DNA from: a bacterium
GTDB taxonomy: Bacteria > UBP15 > UBA6099 > JAJRTR01
DNA: 33,264 bases
Assembly: GCA_024278215.1 (NCBI GenBank)
Contig: JAJRTR010000069.1
Location: 1 to 33,264 of the forward strand
Direction of reading: 5' to 3'
This document shows, in pieces, positions 24,101-30,977 of the stretch. The notes under the pieces were generated by a model, which made no database searches, had not been told where the DNA came from, and saw only the letters and a list, made by a program, of their open reading frames with translations. Position 1 is the stretch's first letter. Each line of letters opens with the position of its first letter. The position numbers were made by a program, and so were the translations under genes.

Positions 24101-24684
24101 TTTTTCTTTGCATCGTTGTATTCTTTAATATTGCTGTTAAGGGACGGATTGCTGCCTTTGGGAATGAACAGTGCACGCGCCTCTTCGTTGAGACTGTTCA
24201 GAAGGGAATTGATGCCGCCCGTGCCGAGTCCGGCAGAGAAAAGAGCGCGGCCCACATCGCCGCCGCCTTCGAGTATTTCGCGGCCACCGCGCACGAGAGC
24301 CTCGTGGCCGATGCCGAAAACACGTGAAAATATCTCTTCGTTGAACCCCATAAGATATTTATTCAGCGCATCATCATCCAGCGGCTCCCCGGATGCTGAG
24401 AGCAGGGTTTTCGCACGGCCCTTGCGGCGCAGGAAGACAAGTTGCGAACCGTCCGAATGGCGCACAGTGCCGCCGACACGCAGTTTGCCGTATTCGTGAG
24501 TGAAGTTGTCGGGTGTATTGTTGGGAATGCCGAAAAACATGTTTCTTATGGCGCGCATGGCGGAGGTCTTGCCCGCTTCGTTCGGGCCATAGATGATGTG
24601 GAGCCCTTCTTTGCCGCCGGACAGGTCGAGTTCGAAATCGGTGAAAGGCCCGAATGCCTGCAAGTTGAGTTTAAGAATCTTCAT
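21133..24684 (-). CDS. YhaN-like (SbcC/Rad50-type) AAA ATPase
   Basis: The 1183-residue SMC-like ATPase pairs with the nuclease encoded upstream, in the manner of SbcC with SbcD. Walker A is GPNEAGKT at 33-40. Long coiled coils fill about 180-1000, broken by globular segments. Near the C-terminus lie the ABC signature MSDGTLDQLFLALRMA, Walker B FIVDDILIQFDDDRA and the switch FFTHHARL. Residue NEAGKT instead of NGAGKS, and the missing zinc-hook CxxC at the coiled-coil tip, point to the YhaN branch. It is longer than the Bacillus YhaN protein (under 1000 residues). The start overlaps the stop of the nuclease gene by 4 bp. An 18-bp tandem duplication lies directly before the signature motif. It converges with the FGE-like gene with only 22 bp between them. 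Confidence 0.9.
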   Translation of the reverse strand: MKILKLNLQAFGPFTDFELDLSGGKEGLHIIYGPNEAGKTSAMRAIRNMFFGIPNNTPDNFTHEYGKLRVGGTVRHSDGSQLVFLRRKGRAKTLLSASGEPLDDDALNKYLMGFNEEIFSRVFGIGHEALVRGGREILEGGGDVGRALFSAGLGTGGINSLLNSLNEEARALFIPKGSNPSLNSNIKEYNDAKKKVANLSLSTREWAESDNELKAALSDLERLNARINALEKERNRLERIMPALPIIAQRRQILEKLAAMEGTVVLPDDFNTIRLETEHELRSAEKYRKELEIEIRALNDEKNSVRIPVDILERKAEIDALKDDLSVYRNRKKNRLTTGEKARRLKEEVQLLIDDIRPGCAVEDIGAMMPSAPGRTRIKDLAAKRSGLDSDIINSERKIRDTRKKIQGAEAARSELEPLDDPVQIGKAIKRVLKAGDIENEYKTKSGALEAARKQAEIELQRLGLWQGTLEELECAVIPSAETIDRFENETVEIETKIKGIKKEIRTIEKDVAGKEQKLEDLESGGKVPKKDMLGSKRARREQGWKLIKRTWLEGDDIAAEAEDYDTPLDLAAAYEKSVREADEIADRLLEDADRVAQFEELKSSLDGLARKLAKKNKTLSELEKQFGEINDEWKNTWRESNIEPLPPREMRSWRSRCESLLGKAVELREKQHELEHLEDKIELLKKDLLDCIAQLNRESDPSDSLSQILDFAESIHQDIESRREAHEKLSEKIEEYKIELDAARRDETNLKEELRKWAVKWESEMTAIGLSPDTEPSVAGAVIDALNSINNKLREAKAADEEITAIDNYMQEYEKELQKIIVEAAPHLKGNSTEAAVNTLAETAEKAKDDFNTLSGIEKQLDKKQQQLEKTRNSVVSATAILEKLCKQAGCDSADELQDKELLSDQFRQYKKELEGIERELTNLSAGGGLDAIIAEAEGQDADALEAALADIKTQLAALAGDDGERSNLEKRIGGIQAIINTMDGSAAAAEEDEKRMSLAAIIATDTERYVTLRLAHIILENQIRDFREKNQGPMLKRAGEIFSAITLDSFSGLATDFGMNDQQVLLGVRSGSGEKIETGVMSNKSGMSKRSGMSDGTLDQLFLALRMAYLERYLETKEPMPFIVDDILIQFDDDRALATLELLADFSKKVQILFFTHHARLRELAEKAGSRGDVFFHSIGN
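21401..21436 (-). repeat. 18-bp tandem duplication inside the YhaN-like gene
   Basis: ATTCCACTTCTTTTACTC (21401-21418) and ATTCCACTTTTATTACTC (21419-21436) differ by two bases. They encode two successive six-residue units (SNKSGM, SKRSGM) just before the ABC signature MSDGT. The reading frame is kept. Confidence 0.8.
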
Positions 24685-25958
24685 TTGTCGTTATCGATCC
24701 CGAAAATGCGGGCGAGCAACAGCCGGCGCGCGTCTTCAGCGAAAGCGCGCAGTGTTTCTTTGTCGGAAAGATCAAGTTTCTCATAACCATATTTTAAATC
24801 CGCCGGAAGTTTATTGTTGAGACTCGAAATATCTTTGTTCGCCGCGAAGATTTCAAGGAGGTTATCCTCGACGGCCGACGGCTCCGTGATCGAGTGCAGC
24901 AGGTCGCCCAGCGTGCTGTCTTTTTCGAGCAGTTCGGCGGTTGTTGTTTCGGCACTCGTCCTGAATTCGACTTTTTCGATCCACACGCCGCCGATGTCTA
25001 TATCGCTACCGAGGCGGCGCACTTCGTTTATCCATCGCTCTTTCTGGGAAGCGATCCGCATGTGCGCCCTGCACGCGCCGGAAGCGACCACCCTCGCCGC
25101 GAGCGGTATGCCGTCGGCTTCGGCGATTATTTCCCTGAGCGAAGCCGCAATACGTTCGAGCGCTTCGTCCCCGTCCGCGACGCCGGTCAGGTCGGCGATG
25201 CAGCGCTCCCACCGCACCACGCTCAAGTCCCTGTGTTCAATATCAATGATTGCGCCGTCGTCCACCGACACCAGCGAGCAGCCCTTGGAGCCGGTCTCGC
25301 GGATGTGGCGGCCCTGGAGGTTGCCGGGATATACTATGGTGGTGTTTTCCGTCCTGATCTCATCTCTTTTATGGATGTGGCCGAGAGCCCAGTAGTCATA
25401 GTTTCGACCGGCAAGGTCTTCTCGAGAGCATGGAGCGTAAGGCTCGTGGCCGGGGCGTCCGTCCAGGTTGGTGTGCAGGATGCCGATGTTGAAGCAGCCC
25501 GGCACAGGTGCGGGATAATCCGGGACCGGGTTTTTAGTTACAGCTTTCTTGTTGTAGCTCCAGCCGTGCAGCGCGACGCCCGCGTCTTCCAGCACGACAG
25601 TCTCAGGTTTGCCGGTTGAAAAAGAGGTGACATTCTCCGGCAGTCTCAGTTGATGTGTAATTTTGCTTTGCGCGTCGTGGTTGCCCGTGGTGATGAAAAC
25701 CTTTATTCCGGCCTCACGCAGCCGCGACATTCCGGATGCGAAGTAAAGACCGGTGTTGTAGTCCTCCCAGTCGCCGTCGTAGAGGTCACCCGCGACAATC
25801 ACAAAAGCGACACTCTCCGCCGTCGCGAGATCGACCAGGTTGTCCAGTGCCTTCCGCGTGGCGTTGCGTATCATCTCCACCGGCGCGCCTTCGTAGCGGT
25901 CGAGGCCGCGCAGACTGCTGTCGAGGTGTATGTCCGCCGCATGAATAAATTTAAGCAC
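24681..25958 (-). CDS. YhaO-like (SbcD/Mre11-type) DNA repair exonuclease
   Basis: The 425-residue calcineurin-like metallophosphoesterase is expected to cut DNA ends with its ATPase partner. The metal-binding motifs are complete: HAADIHLD (6-13), VAGDLYDGD (about 55-63), TTGNHDAQ (about 90-97), ILHTNLDG (about 168-175) and GHIHKRDE (about 199-206). The C-terminal third is the accessory domain typical of YhaO. The start is a GTG at 25958, preceded by GGGAAA. Its stop overlaps the start of the YhaN-like gene in ATGA, so the two are translated as a coupled pair. A sigma-70 promoter lies about 50 bp upstream. Confidence 0.92.
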   Translation of the reverse strand: MLKFIHAADIHLDSSLRGLDRYEGAPVEMIRNATRKALDNLVDLATAESVAFVIVAGDLYDGDWEDYNTGLYFASGMSRLREAGIKVFITTGNHDAQSKITHQLRLPENVTSFSTGKPETVVLEDAGVALHGWSYNKKAVTKNPVPDYPAPVPGCFNIGILHTNLDGRPGHEPYAPCSREDLAGRNYDYWALGHIHKRDEIRTENTTIVYPGNLQGRHIRETGSKGCSLVSVDDGAIIDIEHRDLSVVRWERCIADLTGVADGDEALERIAASLREIIAEADGIPLAARVVASGACRAHMRIASQKERWINEVRRLGSDIDIGGVWIEKVEFRTSAETTTAELLEKDSTLGDLLHSITEPSAVEDNLLEIFAANKDISSLNNKLPADLKYGYEKLDLSDKETLRAFAEDARRLLLARIFGIDNDK

Positions 25959-26010
25959 AGGTTTCCCGTTCCGGTCCTGAATATTTCAGACGTGATCAGA
26001 GTTGTAATTA

Positions 26011-26039
26011 ATTTTATATATTTCAGAGATATTTTCCAA
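26011..26039 (-). promoter_or_regulatory. Promoter for the yhaO-yhaN-like operon
   Basis: On the minus strand TTGGAA (26039-26034) is followed after 17 bp by TAAAAT (26016-26011). The predicted leader before the GTG at 25958 is about 46 nt. This AT-rich stretch, with the palindromic element at 26107-26226, fills the 311-bp gap between the divergent genes. Confidence 0.5.
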
Positions 26040-26106
26040 TGGGCAGCGAATTCATTACCGCGTGTGGTTCATTTGTGAAATGAAATTGATTATCCGGTAT
26101 AATAAT

Positions 26107-26226
26107 TTAACTTGTGCGAATTCAGATATTTTGTAAGAATTTCGGGGACATGACTGGACTTTGCCCTTTAATTCCGGATCGTATCCCCAGGAAATTCTGC
26201 GCATATTTCAAGAACGCACAAGTTAA
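26107..26226. repeat. MITE-like palindromic element with GGGGACA stem, copy B
   Basis: TTAACTTGTGCG (26107-26118) and CGCACAAGTTAA (26215-26226) are perfect 12-bp terminal inverted repeats. Inside, AGAATTTC plus GGGGA (26136-26148) pair with TCCCC, a two-base AG bulge and GAAATTCT (26184-26198). The whole 120-bp element is thus a near palindrome. An 8-bp direct repeat TAATAATT flanks it (26100-26107 and 26228-26235), which may be a target duplication, though the region is AT-rich. The box order matches the element at 12322-12421 on the other strand. It encodes nothing and must rely on a transposase from elsewhere if it is mobile. Confidence 0.7.
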
Positions 26227-26269
26227 GTAATAATTGAATGCGAAAACAGATTGAAATGGAGAAACAGAT

Positions 26270-27253
26270 TTGAAAAGTTTAAAGATTACAGTTTTTATGC
26301 TGATTATGTTGATTTCATTTTCAGCCAACGTCCATGCGGCAGGCGATGTGCCGGGCAATATCCAGTTGCGATTACTTACGGCGAATATCGGCAATGCCGA
26401 CTTTATGAACTGCGGCGACTACTTTTTTAAGCTGTGCCTCAACGCGAGGGAGAAGTCGCTGCGAAAAAACATAGCGGCGCTGGATGCGGATATTATTCTC
26501 CTGCAGGAAGTTTTCGATGTGAAATGGTGCGAACAACTTCCCAAAGAAAAAAACAGGAAAAAAGTCTGCTACAGGTATTCTGAAAGAAAGATCAGGGATC
26601 AGTCGAGAAGGCTGCTCGGTCCGGATTACACTATTGTCTGCGATTCGAGGAGCCACTTTGAATGTATCGGCGTGCGAAAGGATTTTGCCGCAGTCAAAGG
26701 CTGTGAGCCCGGTGCGCTGTGCCGCGACAGGGGAAGCATCACGCACGATGTGCCCGAAGAATGCGATCCTAAAGCTGTTGTGTTCGGAATCGACATTGAT
26801 ATCGACGGATATAAGCTGCGAATTGTGGACGGACATCCCGCCGCCACCGGAGAGGAGTGCCGTGCCGAGGAAGTGCGGCGCATGTTCGAGGGCTATGGCG
26901 ATGTGCCGCCGCTTGCCGCCGCGGATTATCCTACAATTATCACCGGCGACATGAACCTCGACCCATACCGCGACCTTCCCGAAAGTCCGGACATAGTAAA
27001 CTGGCACGCCCATGTTGGTGAAGGCAAGCCGTTTTATTATCTCAGCGGCATCGCCGAGTCCGACCCTCCGCTTCAGACGTGCGCCGGAAGGTCCATCGAC
27101 CAGGTCATTACCAACTTCGCGACAGGCACGTGCGTGACGCTCGGCGAGGCGTCCGGCACTGTGCGGCTCGACGGCGAAAAGACAAGCAAAGCCATTATAG
27201 ACGCCAACGACCACAGGGCGATACTGTGCGATATCATCCTGCCGGGAAAGTAA
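26270..27253 (+). CDS. Secreted endonuclease/exonuclease/phosphatase-family protein
   Basis: The 327-residue protein has a Sec signal peptide (about 1-24, ending VHAAG) and an EEP fold. The family includes DNase I-like nucleases and sphingomyelinase/phosphodiesterases. Metal and catalytic motifs visible are LTANIGN (36-42), LLQEVFD with Glu80, DGHPAATG (His as in the family's NxH region), IITGDMNLDP (GDxN), SIDQVITN and DANDHRAIL with the terminal catalytic His. The mature protein holds about 13 cysteines, which suggests disulfides outside the cytoplasm. The start is a TTG, with GGAG 9 nt upstream and no in-frame ATG nearby before the signal peptide. Whether it cleaves nucleic acid or phospholipid cannot be told. 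The next gene starts 32 bp later on the same strand. Confidence 0.8.
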   Translation: MKSLKITVFMLIMLISFSANVHAAGDVPGNIQLRLLTANIGNADFMNCGDYFFKLCLNAREKSLRKNIAALDADIILLQEVFDVKWCEQLPKEKNRKKVCYRYSERKIRDQSRRLLGPDYTIVCDSRSHFECIGVRKDFAAVKGCEPGALCRDRGSITHDVPEECDPKAVVFGIDIDIDGYKLRIVDGHPAATGEECRAEEVRRMFEGYGDVPPLAAADYPTIITGDMNLDPYRDLPESPDIVNWHAHVGEGKPFYYLSGIAESDPPLQTCAGRSIDQVITNFATGTCVTLGEASGTVRLDGEKTSKAIIDANDHRAILCDIILPGK

Positions 27254-27285
27254 AATATCTTTCACAGACGCGACGGGAGCAGAAT

Positions 27286-28734
27286 ATGAAAAAGTTGAAA
27301 GTGGGCATCGTCAGTTTCACGGACCCGAGGGCGGTCAGGGGGATCGACGAGATAAACAGGTCTAATATCGCCGCGCAGAACAGGCTGTCCGCGTCTCTCC
27401 GAAAAGAAGGAGTCACTTGTATCGTTCCGCTTAAGGCTTCATGTGTGGACGGAAAGAAAACCGCAGAAGTTGCTATCCGTAAATTTCTTTCGCAGGATGT
27501 GGACGCGCTTGTTTTCGGTTGCTGGAAGTGGACAGACCCGATGCTGGCTGTGGACATAGCGCGCCGCGTCGATAAACCGATATTGCTGTACGGAGACAAC
27601 AATGAGGCAAGCACGCCGCTCGGGTGCATCGCGGCCGTCGGCGCTGCACTGTGGGAAATTGCCCCGACTTATAATGCCGCGAGCCATGCACGAATCGTCG
27701 GCGATTTTCAGGAAACGGCAGCATGGGCACGCGGTGTGGGTGCGGTTTCGATGCTGCGAAAGCAGTCCCTGCTGCTGTGGGGCGGTTCGTACTGTCTGAA
27801 AATGCCGCATCTCGAGGACGATCCTTCCGCGCTGAAGTCGTTCCTTGTCGGCGATATTCTAACGGAAGACCAATACTTCCTGATCGACGGAGCTGAAAAA
27901 ATACTTAGAAGTGGAAAAAAGCGAATAGCTGATTTCATAAACTGGCTAAAAAATGGGGGGACGACAATAGAATACGACGGTGGCTGCGCGACGGCGGTGA
28001 ATCTGAAGCGCCAGGTTGCCCTCTATCTTTCCGCCCGCGACAGGCTTGTCGAGCTCGAGGCGGAAAACATCGGCGGCGTGTCGATAAAATGCCAGCCTGC
28101 CCTGTCGGAGCGATACGGGGTCACCGGTTGCCTGCTGCCCGCGTTTATCCCGTTCGGCGAAGATTCGGAGGGGCCGCGCGACGCGCTCCCGACCGTATGC
28201 GAGGGCGATATCAAGGGACTCGTTTCCAGCATGCTGCTCAGGAACATCGCGGGTGGCACGCCCCCCGGCTTCGGCGACATAAGACATGTGCGGCAGGACG
28301 GCAGGCTGCAACTGCTTGTGTCCAATTGCGGCGCGGCGTCCGCGCATTATGCTGATGTTTCGGGGTCAACGCGGGACAAGCTGTCGCGCATAAAACTGAA
28401 AGCGCAGTGCCAGGGCGCGGGCGGATGTGCGGTCGGTTACTCGGGACCGGGGTTCGGCGCTGCCACACTTGCCCGCCTGATACGATGCGAGGGCGAATAT
28501 ATTATGCAGTATGTCGTAGGAGAATCGATAGATATTTCCGATGAAACCGCGGGCAGGCTGGGCTGGGGCGATATGTGGCCGCTGTCTCTTTTCGACATCA
28601 ATCTTGATATTGCTGACTTCGCGTCACGAATGGGCAGCAACCATTACAGTTTTGTGCCCGGTGATTACGGGAGCGAGTTGATATACGCATGCCGTGCGGC
28701 GGGAATAAAGACCGAAGACCTGGGTTCGTTGTGA
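27286..28734 (+). CDS. L-fucose/L-arabinose isomerase-family protein
   Basis: The 482-residue cytosolic protein belongs to the fold of L-fucose and L-arabinose isomerases, which convert aldoses to ketoses with a divalent metal. The N-terminal two domains begin KVGIVSFTDPRAV and include FGCWKWTDPM and LLYGDNNEAS. The C-terminal domain has the likely metal-binding Glu in TVCEGDIKGL, the Asp in PPGFGDIRH, and a late His in SNHYSFVPGDYG, matching the E-D-H set of the family. The ATG at 27286 follows GGGAG with 6-nt spacing. The open frame extends upstream to 27079, but that part overlaps the preceding gene and is not coding. No fucose or arabinose pathway gene is near, so the substrate is unknown. 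Confidence 0.8.
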   Translation: MKKLKVGIVSFTDPRAVRGIDEINRSNIAAQNRLSASLRKEGVTCIVPLKASCVDGKKTAEVAIRKFLSQDVDALVFGCWKWTDPMLAVDIARRVDKPILLYGDNNEASTPLGCIAAVGAALWEIAPTYNAASHARIVGDFQETAAWARGVGAVSMLRKQSLLLWGGSYCLKMPHLEDDPSALKSFLVGDILTEDQYFLIDGAEKILRSGKKRIADFINWLKNGGTTIEYDGGCATAVNLKRQVALYLSARDRLVELEAENIGGVSIKCQPALSERYGVTGCLLPAFIPFGEDSEGPRDALPTVCEGDIKGLVSSMLLRNIAGGTPPGFGDIRHVRQDGRLQLLVSNCGAASAHYADVSGSTRDKLSRIKLKAQCQGAGGCAVGYSGPGFGAATLARLIRCEGEYIMQYVVGESIDISDETAGRLGWGDMWPLSLFDINLDIADFASRMGSNHYSFVPGDYGSELIYACRAAGIKTEDLGSL

Positions 28735-28759
28735 TATTGCTTTTCAGGGACACAGAGAG

Positions 28760-30856
28760 TCAGCGCCCTATGATCAGATCGCACTGTGAGTAAGCTTTCA
28801 GGAAATAGCCTTTCCATGGTGACATCTGTTCGGCTGCGGAATATGAGTCGCCGTCGTACTCATAGATTTTACCGCTGGTGATTCCTTCATCGACGGCCTG
28901 AGAGAGTGTGTATGTCTGTCCACTGCATGAGAATGTAATGTTGTCGCTCCAGGCGAGCGATGTTTCGTAGGGGTTGCCCACGAGGTTCCAGCCTTTGCGC
29001 AGCGGCACGCTGATTTGAGCGGCGACGGGAACACCCTGGATATCTATTTCGGTATTGTCGGCGACATGCACCCAGTAGCCGATGCCGGCCTGTATGTCGG
29101 CGCTTTCGGCAGGGTAGAATTTGCCGTCGAAGAACTGGAACACGTCGAGCAGAGGAAGGTCGTCGCCGAGTTGTTCAAGTGCGCTGGTGATCTCCGGTTC
29201 GAGCGGCACGCTGATAAGGCTCCAGCCTGGTTCGAGGGTTTTCGTCAGGGTCACCTGGCCCTCTTCGTTGTAGAGTTTTACGACTTCGATGCGGAAATCC
29301 GTTTCGCTTACGCCGCCTGCGGGCGCTATGTATGAATAGCTGCTCTGGGCCGACATGTCGACTCGGTCTCCATTGCTGATATTCACCAGTGTGAATGAGA
29401 ATCTGTCTGAAGGAATCGCTGAAGAGTCCCATGAGAGAGTGACGAGTTTGCCTGCTTCGGTGGTTTCCACCTTCATCGTCCATTCCTGCCTGTCGCCTGT
29501 TCTGCGGGCAAGGGGTCTTATGTCGGCGGAATAGTTACCCGGGTGTTTCGACCAGTTTTCCCTGGGGAAGTAGACGGAGGTGTATCTGGAGTGGAGAGTA
29601 GCCAGTGGCTCGGGGGAATCGCCCGGGTCGAATTCCACAGCAGATCGACCGGCGGAGCCGATGAAATTGTAGAGGTCGGCGGTATCGTCCGTGCGTGCGG
29701 AAATATTTATTTTGTAGTCCTCGACAGGCCTTACGATGCGAGCCATGGGTCTCGAGGCTGCTTTGTTGATGTCGAAAATAAGATCGGCGGATTCCCAGGC
29801 GTATACGAGGCAGCCCACCCCGGATTCCATTATGTCGAATTCGCCGCGTGGCACCCACGATTCAGTGCCGCTCGCGGCATCGTTGTCGTAGTTCCAGAAA
29901 GTCGAGTTGATGATTCCCGCGGAGCCTGCTTCTTCCATGCTGTATGTTGTCCCGCCTGATTCCACGGCGACGTTGCCCCATATATAATCCTCGTCATAAG
30001 GCGAGCTTATCTGGTTCCAGCCGGGTTTGATGGAAATTGTATAATCGGCGGTTGTTTCCGTCGGGTGCGCGTTGTACGAATAGTCGATGTCACTGTTGAA
30101 AGCTCTTATCCAGAACCCGTCGCCGGGCGCGAGTGATTCGGGTGAATAATATTTTTTCAGTTCCTGGGTTTCTTCGAGTTCGGGGTCCCATCTGAATATC
30201 TTAAAGTCGTTGGACGCGCCGAAAATCGTCAGCGGATCAGCCGGATCGGGTTGTGCGCTCATGCCCATAAAAATCCATTCGAGCTTCGGGATATTGCCGG
30301 AGATGGTTATCGAGTGGTCGATGTTGATTGCCACAGATCCGGTGGCAGTGTTGCCGCGCCCGTCCACTGCGACGATATACACGGAGTACGCGCCTGAATA
30401 GTCGGTTGTGTCGACCTGCGCGAAGGTGTGTCCGGCGACATTGCCTGAGCCGGAAGTGAGTGATTCGAGGAAATCCGGGTCGGAGTTGTCAGTGGGGGCG
30501 AGGTATATTGTCCACTGTGTGTCCGTCCGGTCATAGGCTGTGCCGATGACATCGAAAGTGCCTGATTGAGTGGAGAAAGCTATGGGGTTGGTGAGGTCGA
30601 CGCTGGGCGGCAGTTCGTCGATGACGCCCATGAATCCGTTGACGAGAGAGTAGGTGGTGGAAGTCAGCGCGTTGTTGTCCGCGGACTGGCCGATGGAAGA
30701 ATAGAGCGACATGTCGCCGGCTGTGCTTACACCGCCGCGCGAGTTTAGCGCGTCCATCATTATCTCGTAGTCTCCAGCCGTTTTCGGCACTGATGCCATT
30801 GCAAAGGCCGGGCACAGGATAAAACCCATTATAAATGTTATCAGCTTACGCATCAT
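28760..30856 (-). CDS. Exported surface protein with repeated GWN modules
   Basis: The protein has about 698 residues with a Sec signal (MMRKLITFIMGFILCPAFAMAS). A short N-terminal module ends TYSLVNGFMGVI. An Ig-like region follows (about 90-185, with TFDVIGTAYDRTDTQWTIYL). Three related modules come next, each beginning with a Gly-Trp core: PGWNQISSPYDED (about 280), PGWSLISVPLEPE (about 545) and KGWNLVGNPYETS (about 620), each followed by a GxGYW/GYFLKA-type strand. I prefer the ATG at 30856 because AAAGGTG lies about 6 nt before it; a GTG at 30865 would sit inside that site. No sorting signal or anchor was recognised at the C-terminus. It follows the tail-fibre-like gene on the same strand by 121 bp and may be co-transcribed. 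Confidence 0.75.
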   Translation of the reverse strand: MMRKLITFIMGFILCPAFAMASVPKTAGDYEIMMDALNSRGGVSTAGDMSLYSSIGQSADNNALTSTTYSLVNGFMGVIDELPPSVDLTNPIAFSTQSGTFDVIGTAYDRTDTQWTIYLAPTDNSDPDFLESLTSGSGNVAGHTFAQVDTTDYSGAYSVYIVAVDGRGNTATGSVAINIDHSITISGNIPKLEWIFMGMSAQPDPADPLTIFGASNDFKIFRWDPELEETQELKKYYSPESLAPGDGFWIRAFNSDIDYSYNAHPTETTADYTISIKPGWNQISSPYDEDYIWGNVAVESGGTTYSMEEAGSAGIINSTFWNYDNDAASGTESWVPRGEFDIMESGVGCLVYAWESADLIFDINKAASRPMARIVRPVEDYKINISARTDDTADLYNFIGSAGRSAVEFDPGDSPEPLATLHSRYTSVYFPRENWSKHPGNYSADIRPLARRTGDRQEWTMKVETTEAGKLVTLSWDSSAIPSDRFSFTLVNISNGDRVDMSAQSSYSYIAPAGGVSETDFRIEVVKLYNEEGQVTLTKTLEPGWSLISVPLEPEITSALEQLGDDLPLLDVFQFFDGKFYPAESADIQAGIGYWVHVADNTEIDIQGVPVAAQISVPLRKGWNLVGNPYETSLAWSDNITFSCSGQTYTLSQAVDEGITSGKIYEYDGDSYSAAEQMSPWKGYFLKAYSQCDLIIGR

Positions 30857-30977
30857 TTCAGACACCTTTTTGTCGCTTTCATTATTTACAATTCAAGTTC
30901 CGGGCCGTGGCACTGGAACGATAATATTTTATCCCCGGTTCGACAATAACAATTCCATAAATAACCGATACCTCAAA

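Noticed and set aside
26372-27265. 297-codon open frame on minus, opposite the secreted EEP protein
   Set aside because: The plus strand carries the family motifs and signal peptide; the minus product has none.
27079-27285. Upstream extension of the isomerase frame
   Set aside because: It lies inside the end of the preceding gene and encodes Arg-rich sequence; a good ribosome site marks the ATG at 27286.
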